Source of the DNA: Rhizorhabdus sp049889055
GTDB lineage: Bacteria; Pseudomonadota; Alphaproteobacteria; Sphingomonadales; Sphingomonadaceae
Direction of reading: 5' to 3'
Length of the DNA: 64,000 nt
NCBI RefSeq assembly: GCF_049889055.1
Contig: NZ_JBLTWO010000006.1
Span: 62,001 to 126,000, forward strand
Shown here: piece by piece, positions 26,293 to 34,771 of the stretch
Layout of the letters: each line of letters starts with the position of its first letter
Numbering within the stretch: the stretch's first letter is position 1
Notes under the pieces: generated by a model
What the model was told of the DNA's origin: nothing
Databases searched by the model: none
The model's input: the letters and a program-made list of their open reading frames with translations, nothing else
Position numbers and translations under genes: made by a program

Positions 26293-27351
26293 ATGACCAC
26301 GGACAGCCCAGCCCCCGCTCCGTCACCAATGAACCGCTTCGAACGCTATCTCTCGCTGTGGGTCGCGCTCTGCATCGTCGCGGGGATCGGCGTCGGTCAT
26401 CTGTTCCCCGACGCCTTCCGCGCCATAGCCGCCGCCGAGATCGCGCGGGTCAACATCCCGGTCGCGCTGCTCGTCTGGCTGATGATCATACCGATGCTGC
26501 TGAAGATCGATTTCTCGGCGCTCGGCGCGGTCGGGCGCCATTGGCGCGGCATCGGCGTGACGCTGTTCGTCAATTGGGGCGTGAAGCCCTTTTCGATGGC
26601 GTTGCTGGGCACGGTCTTTCTCGGCTGGCTGTTCGCCCCGCTGCTCCCAGCGGGCCAGATATCCTCCTATATCGCCGGGCTGATCCTGCTTGCTGCAGCG
26701 CCCTGCACCGCCATGGTTTTCGTCTGGTCGAACCTTTGCGATGGCGATCCCGCCTTCACGCTGAGCCAGGTCGCGCTGAACGATGTGCTCATGGTGCTGC
26801 TGTTCGCGCCGATCGTGGCATTGTTGCTCGGCGTCGCGTCGATCACCGTTCCCTGGGCGACGCTACTGACCTCGGTTGCGCTATACATCATAGTACCGGT
26901 CGCGCTGGCACAGATGCTGCGCCGCTGGCTCGGCGCGCGCGGCGGCATCGAACAGGCGCTGCGCATCCTCGGCCCGCTCTCGATGGCGGCGCTGCTCGCG
27001 ACCTTGGTGTTGCTGTTCGGCTTCCAGGGCGATGCCATCCTGCAGCAGCCGCTCGTCATCGCGCTCATCGCCGTACCGATATTGGTGCAGGTCTATGCCA
27101 ATGCCGGCATCGCCTATCTGCTGTCGCGCAGGCTGGGCGTGGCCTGGTGCGTGGCGGCACCCGCAGCGCTTATCGGTGCTTCCAATTTCTTCGAGCTTGC
27201 GGTCGCTGCCGCGATCTCGCTGTTCGGGCTGCAATCCGGCGCTGCGCTCGCCACGGTGGTCGGCGTGCTGGTCGAGGTTCCCGTCATGCTGTCGGTCGTC
27301 TCCCTCGTTAAACGCAGCCGCAGCTGGTATGAGAAAGGTGCGCAGGCATGA
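26293..27351 (+). CDS. acr3: Arsenite efflux transporter, ACR3 family
   Basis: A 352-residue inner-membrane protein with about ten transmembrane segments. ACR3 signatures are FVNWGVKPFSMALLG and AAPCTAMVFVWSNLCDGDPAFTLSQVALND; the Cys in APCTAMVFVWS corresponds to the essential Cys of ACR3 helix 4. It exports arsenite by the proton-motive force and differs from the unrelated ArsB family. It overlaps arsH by 4 bp. Confidence 0.93.
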   Translation: MTTDSPAPAPSPMNRFERYLSLWVALCIVAGIGVGHLFPDAFRAIAAAEIARVNIPVALLVWLMIIPMLLKIDFSALGAVGRHWRGIGVTLFVNWGVKPFSMALLGTVFLGWLFAPLLPAGQISSYIAGLILLAAAPCTAMVFVWSNLCDGDPAFTLSQVALNDVLMVLLFAPIVALLLGVASITVPWATLLTSVALYIIVPVALAQMLRRWLGARGGIEQALRILGPLSMAALLATLVLLFGFQGDAILQQPLVIALIAVPILVQVYANAGIAYLLSRRLGVAWCVAAPAALIGASNFFELAVAAAISLFGLQSGAALATVVGVLVEVPVMLSVVSLVKRSRSWYEKGAQA

Positions 27352-28103
27352 CCGACATGGGGTTTCACCGGCTTCGTTCGCTGCCCGATCCCGACAGCCT
27401 GCCTGCCTTGCGGCGCGAGCATGTGCTCGAACGGCCTGCATCCGGTCTCGGTGACGACGCTTCGCCGCCACGCATATTGCTGCTCTACGGCTCGCTGCGC
27501 GAACGCTCCTTCTCCCGGCTGGCGGTTGAGGAGGCGGCCCGCCTGCTGCGCCTGTTCGGGGCGGAAACACGCATCTTCGATCCGTCGGACCTGCCCATGC
27601 CCGACCAGGTGAAGGGCGACGATCACCCCGCTGTCCACGAGTTGCGCGCGCTGTCGAACTGGTCGGAAGGGCAGGTCTGGTGCAGCCCCGAACGCCATGG
27701 TGCGATCACCGGGCTGATGAAGGCACAGATCGACCATCTGCCGCTCGAACTGCGGGGCATGCGGCCGACCCAGGGGCGCACGCTCGCGCTGATGCAGGTT
27801 TCGGGCGGCTCGCAATCGTTCAACGCGGTCAACACGATGCGCCTGCTCGGGCGCTGGATGCGAATGGTCACCATCCCCAACCAGTCGTCGGTCGCCATGG
27901 CCTATAAGGAGTTCGACGAGGCGGGGCGGATGCGGCCGTCGACTTACTATGACCGGATCGTCGATGTGATGGAGGAGCTGGTGCGCTTCACGATATTGCT
28001 GCGTCCGCACGCCGCCCAGCTCGTCGATCGCTATTCGGAGCGCAAGGAAGTCGCCGACCGCGCCGCACCCGGCCTGGCGGCTGCCGCCACCGGCCGCACC
28101 TGA
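27348..28103 (+). CDS. arsH: Organoarsenical oxidase ArsH (NADPH-dependent FMN reductase fold)
   Basis: A 251-residue flavodoxin-like protein. The FMN phosphate loop LLYGSLRERSFSRL lies near residues 45-58, and WCSPERHGAITGLMKAQIDHLP and SGGSQSFNAVN are ArsH-specific. ArsH oxidises trivalent methylarsenicals to less toxic pentavalent forms and has general FMN reductase activity. As the last gene of the ars operon it extends protection beyond inorganic arsenic; no arsM is visible in the window. Confidence 0.92.
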   Translation: MTDMGFHRLRSLPDPDSLPALRREHVLERPASGLGDDASPPRILLLYGSLRERSFSRLAVEEAARLLRLFGAETRIFDPSDLPMPDQVKGDDHPAVHELRALSNWSEGQVWCSPERHGAITGLMKAQIDHLPLELRGMRPTQGRTLALMQVSGGSQSFNAVNTMRLLGRWMRMVTIPNQSSVAMAYKEFDEAGRMRPSTYYDRIVDVMEELVRFTILLRPHAAQLVDRYSERKEVADRAAPGLAAAATGRT

Positions 28104-28181
28104 TCGATGGCGTCGTCGGCGTGACGGTTCGATGACAAGCGATATGGCATCGTACGGCACCGAGCGGCTAGAAGCGGACAT

Positions 28182-28820
28182 ATGACCGACCTCGTCTCGC
28201 CCGTCGCAAACCGCCTGAGGGCCCTCGGTGCGCAGAAGCTGCCGAGCCCGAAGATCGACCTGTTCATGATCCGCGACTTTCTGTCGCCGGTGCAATGCGC
28301 CGACGTCATCGCTGTCATCGACCGGGACAATCGCCCGTCCACGATCGCCGACGATCAGGGCATCGACTATTTCCGGACGAGCAAGACCTGCGACATGGAT
28401 CCGGCGAGCGACCTCGCCCGGACGCTCGACCGGCACATTGCCGACACGCTCGGGATCGACCCGGCGCTGGGCGAACCGATCCAGGGCCAGAAATATGACG
28501 TGGGCGAGGAGTTTCGGGATCACACCGACTATTTCGAGCCGACCGGCGCCGACTATCTGACCTATTGCGGGGAGACCGGGCAGCGCAGCTGGACGGCGAT
28601 GATCTATCTGAACAGGCCCGCCGCCGGCGGCGCGACCCGCTTCCGCCGGCTCGACAAGATCATCCAGCCCGAGGCCGGAAAACTGGTGGTCTGGGCGAAT
28701 GTCGACCGGGCCGGCAAGCCCAATGACTGGACCCTGCACGCGGGCATGAAGGTGCGCAGCGGCAGCAAATATGTGATCACCAAATGGTATCGCGAACGGC
28801 CCTGGCCGAACCGGGGATGA
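28182..28820 (+). CDS. Prolyl 4-hydroxylase-like 2-oxoglutarate/Fe(II) oxygenase
   Basis: A 212-residue double-stranded beta-helix oxygenase of the P4Hc type. It has the iron ligands HTD (His114, Asp116) in EFRDHTDYFEP, a distal His186 in LHAGMKV and Lys196 for 2-oxoglutarate. The conserved TAMIYLNRPAAGGATRF loop is present. No signal peptide is visible, so it is probably cytoplasmic. The substrate in bacteria is usually unknown. It sits 78 bp after arsH with its own apparent start and may not belong to the ars operon. Confidence 0.88.
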   Translation: MTDLVSPVANRLRALGAQKLPSPKIDLFMIRDFLSPVQCADVIAVIDRDNRPSTIADDQGIDYFRTSKTCDMDPASDLARTLDRHIADTLGIDPALGEPIQGQKYDVGEEFRDHTDYFEPTGADYLTYCGETGQRSWTAMIYLNRPAAGGATRFRRLDKIIQPEAGKLVVWANVDRAGKPNDWTLHAGMKVRSGSKYVITKWYRERPWPNRG

Positions 28821-28830
28821 ACGTCCCGGA

Positions 28831-28848
28831 CTGTCTCGAAACTGTCAT
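28831..28848 (+). promoter_or_regulatory. PhoB box (phosphate-starvation operator)
   Basis: CTGTCTC-GAAA-CTGTCAT is a direct repeat of the 7-mer CTGTCAT with the 11-bp period expected of a Pho box, and 15 of 18 positions fit the E. coli consensus. A weaker third repeat (GCGTAAT) follows at the same period (28853-28859). It lies 100 bp upstream of the lipoprotein gene and just after the oxygenase stop. Confidence 0.75.
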
Positions 28849-28948
28849 GCTTGCGTAATCGCGACGCCATCCAGCCCCACTAGAGGCGAGTCCGGTAAGG
28901 CGGCCCGGGAGTCGGCACCCGCCTCTGGTTCAATACGAAGGGGCAATC

Positions 28949-30472
28949 ATGAAGAAGTTCCGCACCATCCTCATGCTCAGCTGTGCGATGGCGGTGACCG
29001 CCTGCGGCGGCGCCGACGACGTCGCATCGCCGGGCGAGGGCGTGATCATCACCCCGACGCCAACCCCCACCCCGACGCCGACCCCCACGCCGACGCCGAC
29101 ACCGGGTCAGGCCGCAGCCAGCTGCCCGACCGGCACGATCGACCGCGGCACCGTCACCACCGCTTTCCGCAATTGTGAGCTGTCGGGCCGCATCTCCGCC
29201 GACTACACGCTGCAGAAGCTGCCCGGCGTGATCTACTCGCTCTCGGGCCCCGTCAATGTCGGCACCGACATCGGCGGCGATGGTGCCGCAACCGGCGGCC
29301 AGCGCGTCACCCTCACCATTCAGCCGGGCGTCACGGTCTTCGCTTCGTCGGGCAACGATTATCTGGTGGTCAACCGCGGCTCGCGCCTCAACGCGATCGG
29401 CACCGCCAGCTCTCCGATCATCTTCACCGCCCGCGACAACGTCCTCGGCACCACCACCGACAGCAGCCAGGGTCTGTGGGGCGGCATCATCCTGCTCGGC
29501 CGCGCGCCGATCTCGGATTGCAACACCGCGGTCGCCGGCGGCTCGGCCCAGTGCCAGCAGGTCATCGAAGGCACGACCAGCTCGCTCTATGGCGGCGCGG
29601 TCGCCGACGACAACAGCGGCACGCTGCAATATGTCCAGATCCGCTATTCGGGCTTCGCCATCGCTTCGGGCAATGAGCTGCAGGGCCTGACGCTCGGCGG
29701 CGTCGGCAGCGGCACCACCCTCGATCACATCCAGATCCACAACAGTTCGGACGACGGCATCGAGATATTCGGTGGCCGCGCCAATCTGAAATATCTGGTG
29801 ATGACCGGCTCCGACGATGACGCGCTCGATACCGACCTCGGCTATAAGGGCTTCATCCAGTTCGTGATCGGCGTCCAGCGCGACGGTTCGAACGGCGATT
29901 CGATGATCGAAGCCGACTCGAACGGCAACGAAGATGCGCAGCCGCGTCAGAACACGCGCCTCGCCAACTTCACCTTCGTCCAGCGCTCGACCGTTCAGGG
30001 CGGCAATGTGATGCTGCTGCGCGGCGGCACCGACTATACGATGGTCAATGGCGTCGTGACCGGCACCGGTTCGTGCCTCGACATCGACGAGACCAACGGC
30101 ACCACCACCCGCGCCGCCGATGCGTCGCTGGACGATGTCGGCCCGCCGGTCTTCCGCTCGGTCGTCCTCTCCTGCGCCACCGCGGCCTTCCGCGCAGATG
30201 GCAACGAAGCCGCCGTGCAGACGATCTTCAACGCCGGCACCAACAACAACGCCGCCTTCGTCCCGTCGCTGACCGGTACCTTCATCGACGGTGCCAATGA
30301 GCGCGCAGTGACGCCGTTCGACGCCCGCACGCTGAGCAGCTTCTTCGTCACCACGACGTACATCGGCGCGGTGCGAGATTCGACCGACACCTGGTATGCG
30401 GGCTGGACCTGCAACTCCTCGACCGCGTCGTTCGGCAGCACCAGCGGGTCGTGCACCTCGATCCCGAGCTGA
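28949..30472 (+). CDS. Surface/periplasmic lipoprotein with a Thr-Pro linker and repeat-rich beta domain
   Basis: A 507-residue protein with AAGGGG before the ATG. The signal peptide ends in the lipobox VTAC (Cys19). Residues 35-52 are nine Thr-Pro pairs acting as a stiff linker. The rest is Gly/Ser/Thr/Asn-rich with short beta repeats (TIQPGVTVFASSG, LDHIQIHNSSDDGIEIFGG), suggesting a parallel beta-helix. I do not recognise a catalytic motif. It is followed by a large TonB-dependent receptor, and a PhoB box precedes it, so a role in phosphate-source binding is a reasonable inference. Confidence 0.8.
   Translation: MKKFRTILMLSCAMAVTACGGADDVASPGEGVIITPTPTPTPTPTPTPTPTPGQAAASCPTGTIDRGTVTTAFRNCELSGRISADYTLQKLPGVIYSLSGPVNVGTDIGGDGAATGGQRVTLTIQPGVTVFASSGNDYLVVNRGSRLNAIGTASSPIIFTARDNVLGTTTDSSQGLWGGIILLGRAPISDCNTAVAGGSAQCQQVIEGTTSSLYGGAVADDNSGTLQYVQIRYSGFAIASGNELQGLTLGGVGSGTTLDHIQIHNSSDDGIEIFGGRANLKYLVMTGSDDDALDTDLGYKGFIQFVIGVQRDGSNGDSMIEADSNGNEDAQPRQNTRLANFTFVQRSTVQGGNVMLLRGGTDYTMVNGVVTGTGSCLDIDETNGTTTRAADASLDDVGPPVFRSVVLSCATAAFRADGNEAAVQTIFNAGTNNNAAFVPSLTGTFIDGANERAVTPFDARTLSSFFVTTTYIGAVRDSTDTWYAGWTCNSSTASFGSTSGSCTSIPS
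29051..29104 (+). repeat. (Thr-Pro)9-coding repeat
   Basis: Eighteen codons alternate ACN and CCN, encoding nine Thr-Pro pairs between the lipobox and the folded domain. Codon choice varies within the tract, so it is not a perfect hexanucleotide repeat and strand slippage should be limited. Confidence 0.9.
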
Positions 30473-30491
30473 CCGCGCTTGCACTGACTAG

Positions 30492-30525
30492 ACGGGCGGC
30501 GGTCGCGAAAGCGCTCGCCGCCCGT
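30492..30525 (+). promoter_or_regulatory. Intercistronic hairpin between lipoprotein and TonB receptor genes
   Basis: ACGGGCGGCG (30492-30501) pairs perfectly with CGCCGCCCGT (30516-30525), with an inner CGC-GAAA-like-GCG turn. There is no U-tract, so it looks like a partial attenuator or an RNA-stabilising element that would set the expression ratio of the two genes. Confidence 0.6.
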
Positions 30526-30551
30526 TCGCTCATTCCGAACGGGGAACCCAC

Positions 30552-33248
30552 ATGACCACGCCTCTCGCCTTCGGGCGCCTGCTTCTTGTCTCGACGGCAC
30601 TGATGTCGCCGGCCGCGCTGCTCGCGCAGGCTGCGCCGACCACCGCCGCTCCCACCACCTCCGCCGCACCGGCGAAGGCCACGACCAACGATGACGAGCA
30701 GGTCGAAATCTCGACTCTGGGCGCCAGCAATCGCGACATCGTCGTGACCGGCCGCCGCCAGGAGAACACGATCCGCACGACCCCGCAGGTCATTTCGGTT
30801 CTCTCCTCGGCGGACATCGCCCGCACCGGCGACGGCGACATTGCCGGCGCGCTCCAGCGCGTCACCGGCCTCTCGGTCGTCGGCAACGGCTTCGTCTATG
30901 TCCGCGGCCTCGGCGACCGTTACTCGCTCGCGCTGCTCAACGGTTCGCCGCTGCCGAGCCCCGAGCCGCTCAAGCGCGTCGTTCCGCTCGACATCTTCCC
31001 GACGAGCATTCTGGCTTCGTCGCTGGTGCAGAAGAGCTATTCGGCCAATTATCCCGGCGAGTTCGGCGGTGGCGTGATCAACCTCACCACCAAGGCGATC
31101 CCGAAAGAGCCGTTTCTGTCGATCGGCGGCTCGATCGCAGGCAACACCGAGACCACCGGCCAGCTCGGCTATACCTATTATGGTTCGGACTATGACTGGT
31201 TCGGCTTCGACGACGGCACCCGGGACATTCCGGCGGGCCTGAAGTCGGCGATCAAGGCGTCGGGCACCAAGCCGATCGTCCAGGGCAGCGACTATAGCGC
31301 CGCCGACCTGCAGGGCTTCGCGGCGAGCCTTGCCAATGCCAGCACCTCGCTGCTCCAGCGCAACCGCAACATCCCGGCCAATTTCTCGGCCGACCTGACC
31401 GGCGGCACCGCGATGGACACCGACAGCGGCCGCATCGGCATCCTCGCAGGCCTCGGCTTCAGCAACAGCTGGCGCACCCGCGACGTGCTGCAGCAGTCGT
31501 CGATCGACCCGGACCTTGCCGGCATTCCGCAGACCCAGTTCCAGACCGTCATCACCGAGAACCACGTGACAGTGAACGGCCTGCTCGGCCTCGGCGCCGA
31601 AGTGAACGACCACAAATTCCGCTGGACCAACTTGTTCATCCGCGACACGGTCAAGCAGGGTCGACTGTCGGCCGGTTTCAACCGCAACGTCGAGGACCAG
31701 GAAGAGGGTCAGCCGGCCTCGCTGATCCGCCAGAACACCTTCTGGTTCGAACGCCAGTTGATCGACACCCAGGCGGTCGCCGAACTCCGCTTCGACAAGC
31801 TCAGCATCGACCTGCGCGGCACCTATGCCAATTCGCAGCGCGAGAGCCCCTATGAGCGCAGCTTCAGCTATAATTACAATGCGGGCGTGGGCGACTATAT
31901 CAACAACCTCGCCTCGGGCGGCCAGTCGGCCGACATCGCCTTCAGCGATCTGAACGAAGACGTCTACGCGGCCAGCGGCGACCTGTCCTACAAGCTCGAC
32001 GGCGCGCTGCGCGGCACGATCTCGGCGGGCTATTCGTTCAACGACACGAAGCGCCAGTCGGACCGCTACCAGTTCCAGTTCTTCCGGCCCGCCGGCGCTC
32101 TGGATCAGGCGGTCGCACAGTTGCGCCCCGACTATCTGCTGTCGGACTATAATATCTACACCTACAACATCCAGCTGCGCGACGTGTCGGGCGCGGAGGG
32201 GTCGCGCGCCTATCGCGCGGGCCTGCGCATCCACGCCGGCTACGGCCAGGCCGAGATCGAGGCGACCGACAAGCTGCGCGTCCAGGCGGGTGTCCGCTAC
32301 GAGGATGCGGAGCAGGTCGTCACCCCCGACGCCGGACCGGGCACCACCCTGTCGAAGAGCTATTTCCTGCCGGCGCTGACCCTGACCTATAATTTCAGGG
32401 ACGACATGCAATTCCGCGTGGCGGCCTCGAAGACGATCGCCCGCCCGCAGTTCCGTGAGCTGGCGCGCCAGATCTATCAGGACTTCGACAGCGATCGCCA
32501 GTTCACCGGCAATCCCTTCCTGACCGACTCGCAGCTCTACAACGCCGAAGCGCGCTATGAGTGGTATTTCGACCGCAACCAGCGCTTCTCCGTGGCCGGC
32601 TTCTTCAAGAAGATCGACAACCCGATCGAGGCTGCAGCCTTCTTCGCGGGCGGCGGCGCGCTGCGGACCGGCTTCGCCAACGCACCCGAAGCACAGCTTT
32701 ACGGTGCCGAGTTCGAGCTCGAGAAGCATTTCCCGCTCGACTTCCTGAGCGGTGATTTCTTCGCGACGAAGCGCATCGTCACGATCGCGAACTACACCTA
32801 CACCAAGTCGAAGCTGAAGGTGGATGACTCGACCGTGATCGGACCGGACCTGTCGCCGGTTGCGGCCAGCACACTGTTCCAGAACGGCGCGCCGCTGACC
32901 GGCCAGTCGGACCACATCGTCAACCTGCAGCTGAGCTTCGAGGATACCGAGAGCCTGTCGCAGATCACCGCCCTGCTCAACTATGCGAGCGAGCGGGTGA
33001 CCAACCGCGGTCCGATCCAGGGCACGTCGCGCCAGCCCGACATCAAGGAGCGTCCCGGCTTCCGCTTCGACCTCGTCGGCCGCCAGGGCTTCAAGCTGCT
33101 GGGCACCGACATGGAGCTGAAGATCGAGGCCCGCAACCTGACCAACACCGACTATCGCGAGTTCCAGAAGTCGGGCAGCAACATCATCTATCTCAACCGG
33201 TACGATATCGGCCGCACCTTCTCGCTGGGTCTGACCGCCAACTTCTGA
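30552..33248 (+). CDS. TonB-dependent outer-membrane receptor
   Basis: An 898-residue receptor with a signal peptide (cleavage near LLAQA), an Ala/Thr-rich spacer, a TonB-box region (RDIVVTGRR) and a plug domain including GDIAGALQRVTGLSVVGNG and VRGLGDRYS. A long beta-barrel of alternating aromatic strands ends in a C-terminal aromatic residue (LGLTANF). It imports a large substrate across the outer membrane using TonB energy. Co-orientation with the lipoprotein, 79 bp apart, and the upstream PhoB box suggest a phosphate-containing ligand. A strong terminator follows. Confidence 0.9.
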   Translation: MTTPLAFGRLLLVSTALMSPAALLAQAAPTTAAPTTSAAPAKATTNDDEQVEISTLGASNRDIVVTGRRQENTIRTTPQVISVLSSADIARTGDGDIAGALQRVTGLSVVGNGFVYVRGLGDRYSLALLNGSPLPSPEPLKRVVPLDIFPTSILASSLVQKSYSANYPGEFGGGVINLTTKAIPKEPFLSIGGSIAGNTETTGQLGYTYYGSDYDWFGFDDGTRDIPAGLKSAIKASGTKPIVQGSDYSAADLQGFAASLANASTSLLQRNRNIPANFSADLTGGTAMDTDSGRIGILAGLGFSNSWRTRDVLQQSSIDPDLAGIPQTQFQTVITENHVTVNGLLGLGAEVNDHKFRWTNLFIRDTVKQGRLSAGFNRNVEDQEEGQPASLIRQNTFWFERQLIDTQAVAELRFDKLSIDLRGTYANSQRESPYERSFSYNYNAGVGDYINNLASGGQSADIAFSDLNEDVYAASGDLSYKLDGALRGTISAGYSFNDTKRQSDRYQFQFFRPAGALDQAVAQLRPDYLLSDYNIYTYNIQLRDVSGAEGSRAYRAGLRIHAGYGQAEIEATDKLRVQAGVRYEDAEQVVTPDAGPGTTLSKSYFLPALTLTYNFRDDMQFRVAASKTIARPQFRELARQIYQDFDSDRQFTGNPFLTDSQLYNAEARYEWYFDRNQRFSVAGFFKKIDNPIEAAAFFAGGGALRTGFANAPEAQLYGAEFELEKHFPLDFLSGDFFATKRIVTIANYTYTKSKLKVDDSTVIGPDLSPVAASTLFQNGAPLTGQSDHIVNLQLSFEDTESLSQITALLNYASERVTNRGPIQGTSRQPDIKERPGFRFDLVGRQGFKLLGTDMELKIEARNLTNTDYREFQKSGSNIIYLNRYDIGRTFSLGLTANF

Positions 33249-33265
33249 TCCGGACGAACGAAAAG

Positions 33266-33301
33266 AGGGGCGCGGAGGCACCGGCTTCCGCGCCCCTTTT
33301 T
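33266..33301 (+). terminator. Rho-independent terminator after TonB receptor
   Basis: GGGGCGCGGA (33267-33276) pairs with TCCGCGCCCC (33287-33296) around a 10-nt loop and is followed by five T residues. It ends the lipoprotein-receptor unit. Confidence 0.9.
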
Positions 33302-33357
33302 CGTGTCTCGAAGGCCCAGGCCAGCTTGCGCGTCCGGCACACCACTTCTATGCTATT

Positions 33358-33376
33358 GCTAATCGATCTCATTTAC
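33358..33376 (+). promoter_or_regulatory. Possible Fur box
   Basis: GCTAATCGATCTCATTTAC lies in an AT-rich patch 14 bp before the PepSY gene and matches 12 of 19 positions of the classic GATAATGATAATCATTATC Fur box, including the TAAT and TCATT halves. The downstream PepSY, small membrane protein and siderophore-receptor genes are typical iron-regulated genes. Confidence 0.5.
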
Positions 33377-33389
33377 CGATTGGCAGATT

Positions 33390-34550
33390 TTGACCCGCTC
33401 GACGATCCGCGCCTGGTTTCTGATCCATAAGTGGACGAGCATTCTCTGCACGGCCTTCCTGCTGATGCTCTGCATCACCGGTCTTCCCCTGATCTTCCAC
33501 GACGAGATCGACCGCCTCACCGAAGGCGCTGCCGCCCCGTCCGGGCCGCCGTCTTCCGGCACCGATCCGAGGCTCCTTCCGCTCGACACCATGCTCGCCA
33601 AAGCGCTCGCCGCACGACCGGGCGAGGTTCCGGTCTTCATGGCGTTCGACAATGAGCGCTCGTCGATGACCGTCACCACCGCTCCCGCGCCGGACTCGCC
33701 GACCGGGCAGATGACGGTGCAGCTGTGGAACCGGCTTAGCGGCGCGCCCGAAGGCAAGCTCGACGAAGGCGGCGTGATGCATTTCCTGCTCCAGCTGCAC
33801 ACCGACATGTTCCTGGGGCTGCCCGGCATGCTCTTCCTGGGGCTCATGGGCATGCTGTTCGTCGTGGCGCTGGTCTCGGGGGTCGTGCTTTATGCGCCCT
33901 TCATGCGGAAGCTGCCCTTCGGCACGGTCCGCACACAGCGCAGCACCCGCCTCAAATGGCTCGATTATCATAATCTGCTGGGGGTCACCGCGCTGGCCTG
34001 GATGGCGGTCGTCTGCCTGACCGGGGTGATCAACACGCTGGCGACTCCGATCCTGCAATATTGGCAGTCGACCGAACTCACCGCGATGACCAAGGCTTAT
34101 GGCGACAGAAAGCCGCTCGACCCGTCGCGATACGGCTCGCTCGACAAGGCGATGGCCGAGGCGCGGAAGGTCCTGCCCGGCAACAATCCGCAGTTCATCG
34201 CCTTTCCCGGCGGCAGCTACAGCAGCAAGCATCATTATGCCGTCTTCTTCCAGGGAGCGACGCCGCTGACCGAGCGGGCGCTGACCCCGGCGCTGATCGA
34301 TGCGGAAACCGGCACGCTCACCGACGCACGCCCGATGCCCTGGTATGCGCTGGCGCTCAGCTATTCGCAGCCGCTGCACTTCGGCGATTATGGCGCCCTG
34401 CCGCTCAAGATCCTGTGGGCGCTGCTCGACCTGTTCACGACGATCGTTCTCGGCTCAGGCCTCTATCTGTGGCTCGGCAAGCGCCACATGTCGCTCGAAT
34501 CGCGGCTGCGCGAGGTAGAGACGGGCGGCGCCATGGTCGCCGGCGCATGA
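33390..34550 (+). CDS. PepSY-domain membrane protein (iron-uptake associated)
   Basis: A 386-residue inner-membrane protein that starts with TTG at 33390; no in-frame ATG occurs before the first helix. RAWFLIHKWTSILCTAFLLM opens the PepSY-associated TM family. Further helices lie near 145-170, 195-215 and 335-360, with periplasmic segments between. Relatives are found with siderophore receptors and some act as ferric-siderophore reductases. It overlaps the next small gene by 4 bp (ATGA) in the unit PepSY - small protein - receptor. Confidence 0.85.
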   Translation: MTRSTIRAWFLIHKWTSILCTAFLLMLCITGLPLIFHDEIDRLTEGAAAPSGPPSSGTDPRLLPLDTMLAKALAARPGEVPVFMAFDNERSSMTVTTAPAPDSPTGQMTVQLWNRLSGAPEGKLDEGGVMHFLLQLHTDMFLGLPGMLFLGLMGMLFVVALVSGVVLYAPFMRKLPFGTVRTQRSTRLKWLDYHNLLGVTALAWMAVVCLTGVINTLATPILQYWQSTELTAMTKAYGDRKPLDPSRYGSLDKAMAEARKVLPGNNPQFIAFPGGSYSSKHHYAVFFQGATPLTERALTPALIDAETGTLTDARPMPWYALALSYSQPLHFGDYGALPLKILWALLDLFTTIVLGSGLYLWLGKRHMSLESRLREVETGGAMVAGA

Positions 34551-34726
34551 AGGCGGGCCAGCCCCTCGCCACGATCTTCGCCCTGCCGCTGCTGCTGGCC
34601 ATGCTCAGCATCGTCGGCCTGGTTGCGGCTTTGACCGGTGATGGCTGGCGCGACGCTCTGTCCTGGGGCGCGCTTGCCAGCCCGATCGCCGCGATCCTGT
34701 GGGCCTGCGCCAGACGGCGCTCCTGA
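34547..34726 (+). CDS. Small two-helix membrane protein
   Basis: A 59-residue hydrophobic protein (ATIFALPLLLAMLSIVGLVA and WGALASPIAAILWACA as two membrane helices) ending in RRRS. The ATG overlaps the PepSY gene stop. Small proteins of this kind regularly lie between PepSY and siderophore-receptor genes in sphingomonads, so it is likely a real gene and accessory to iron uptake; no function is known. Confidence 0.75.
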   Translation: MKAGQPLATIFALPLLLAMLSIVGLVAALTGDGWRDALSWGALASPIAAILWACARRRS

Positions 34727-34771
34727 CGGCCATCATCACACAAGACAATGTATCGTTCGAAAGGGATTTCC

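Noticed and set aside
30348..33281. Long minus-strand open frame opposite the TonB receptor
   Set aside because: Composition and position show it is the reverse frame of the receptor gene.
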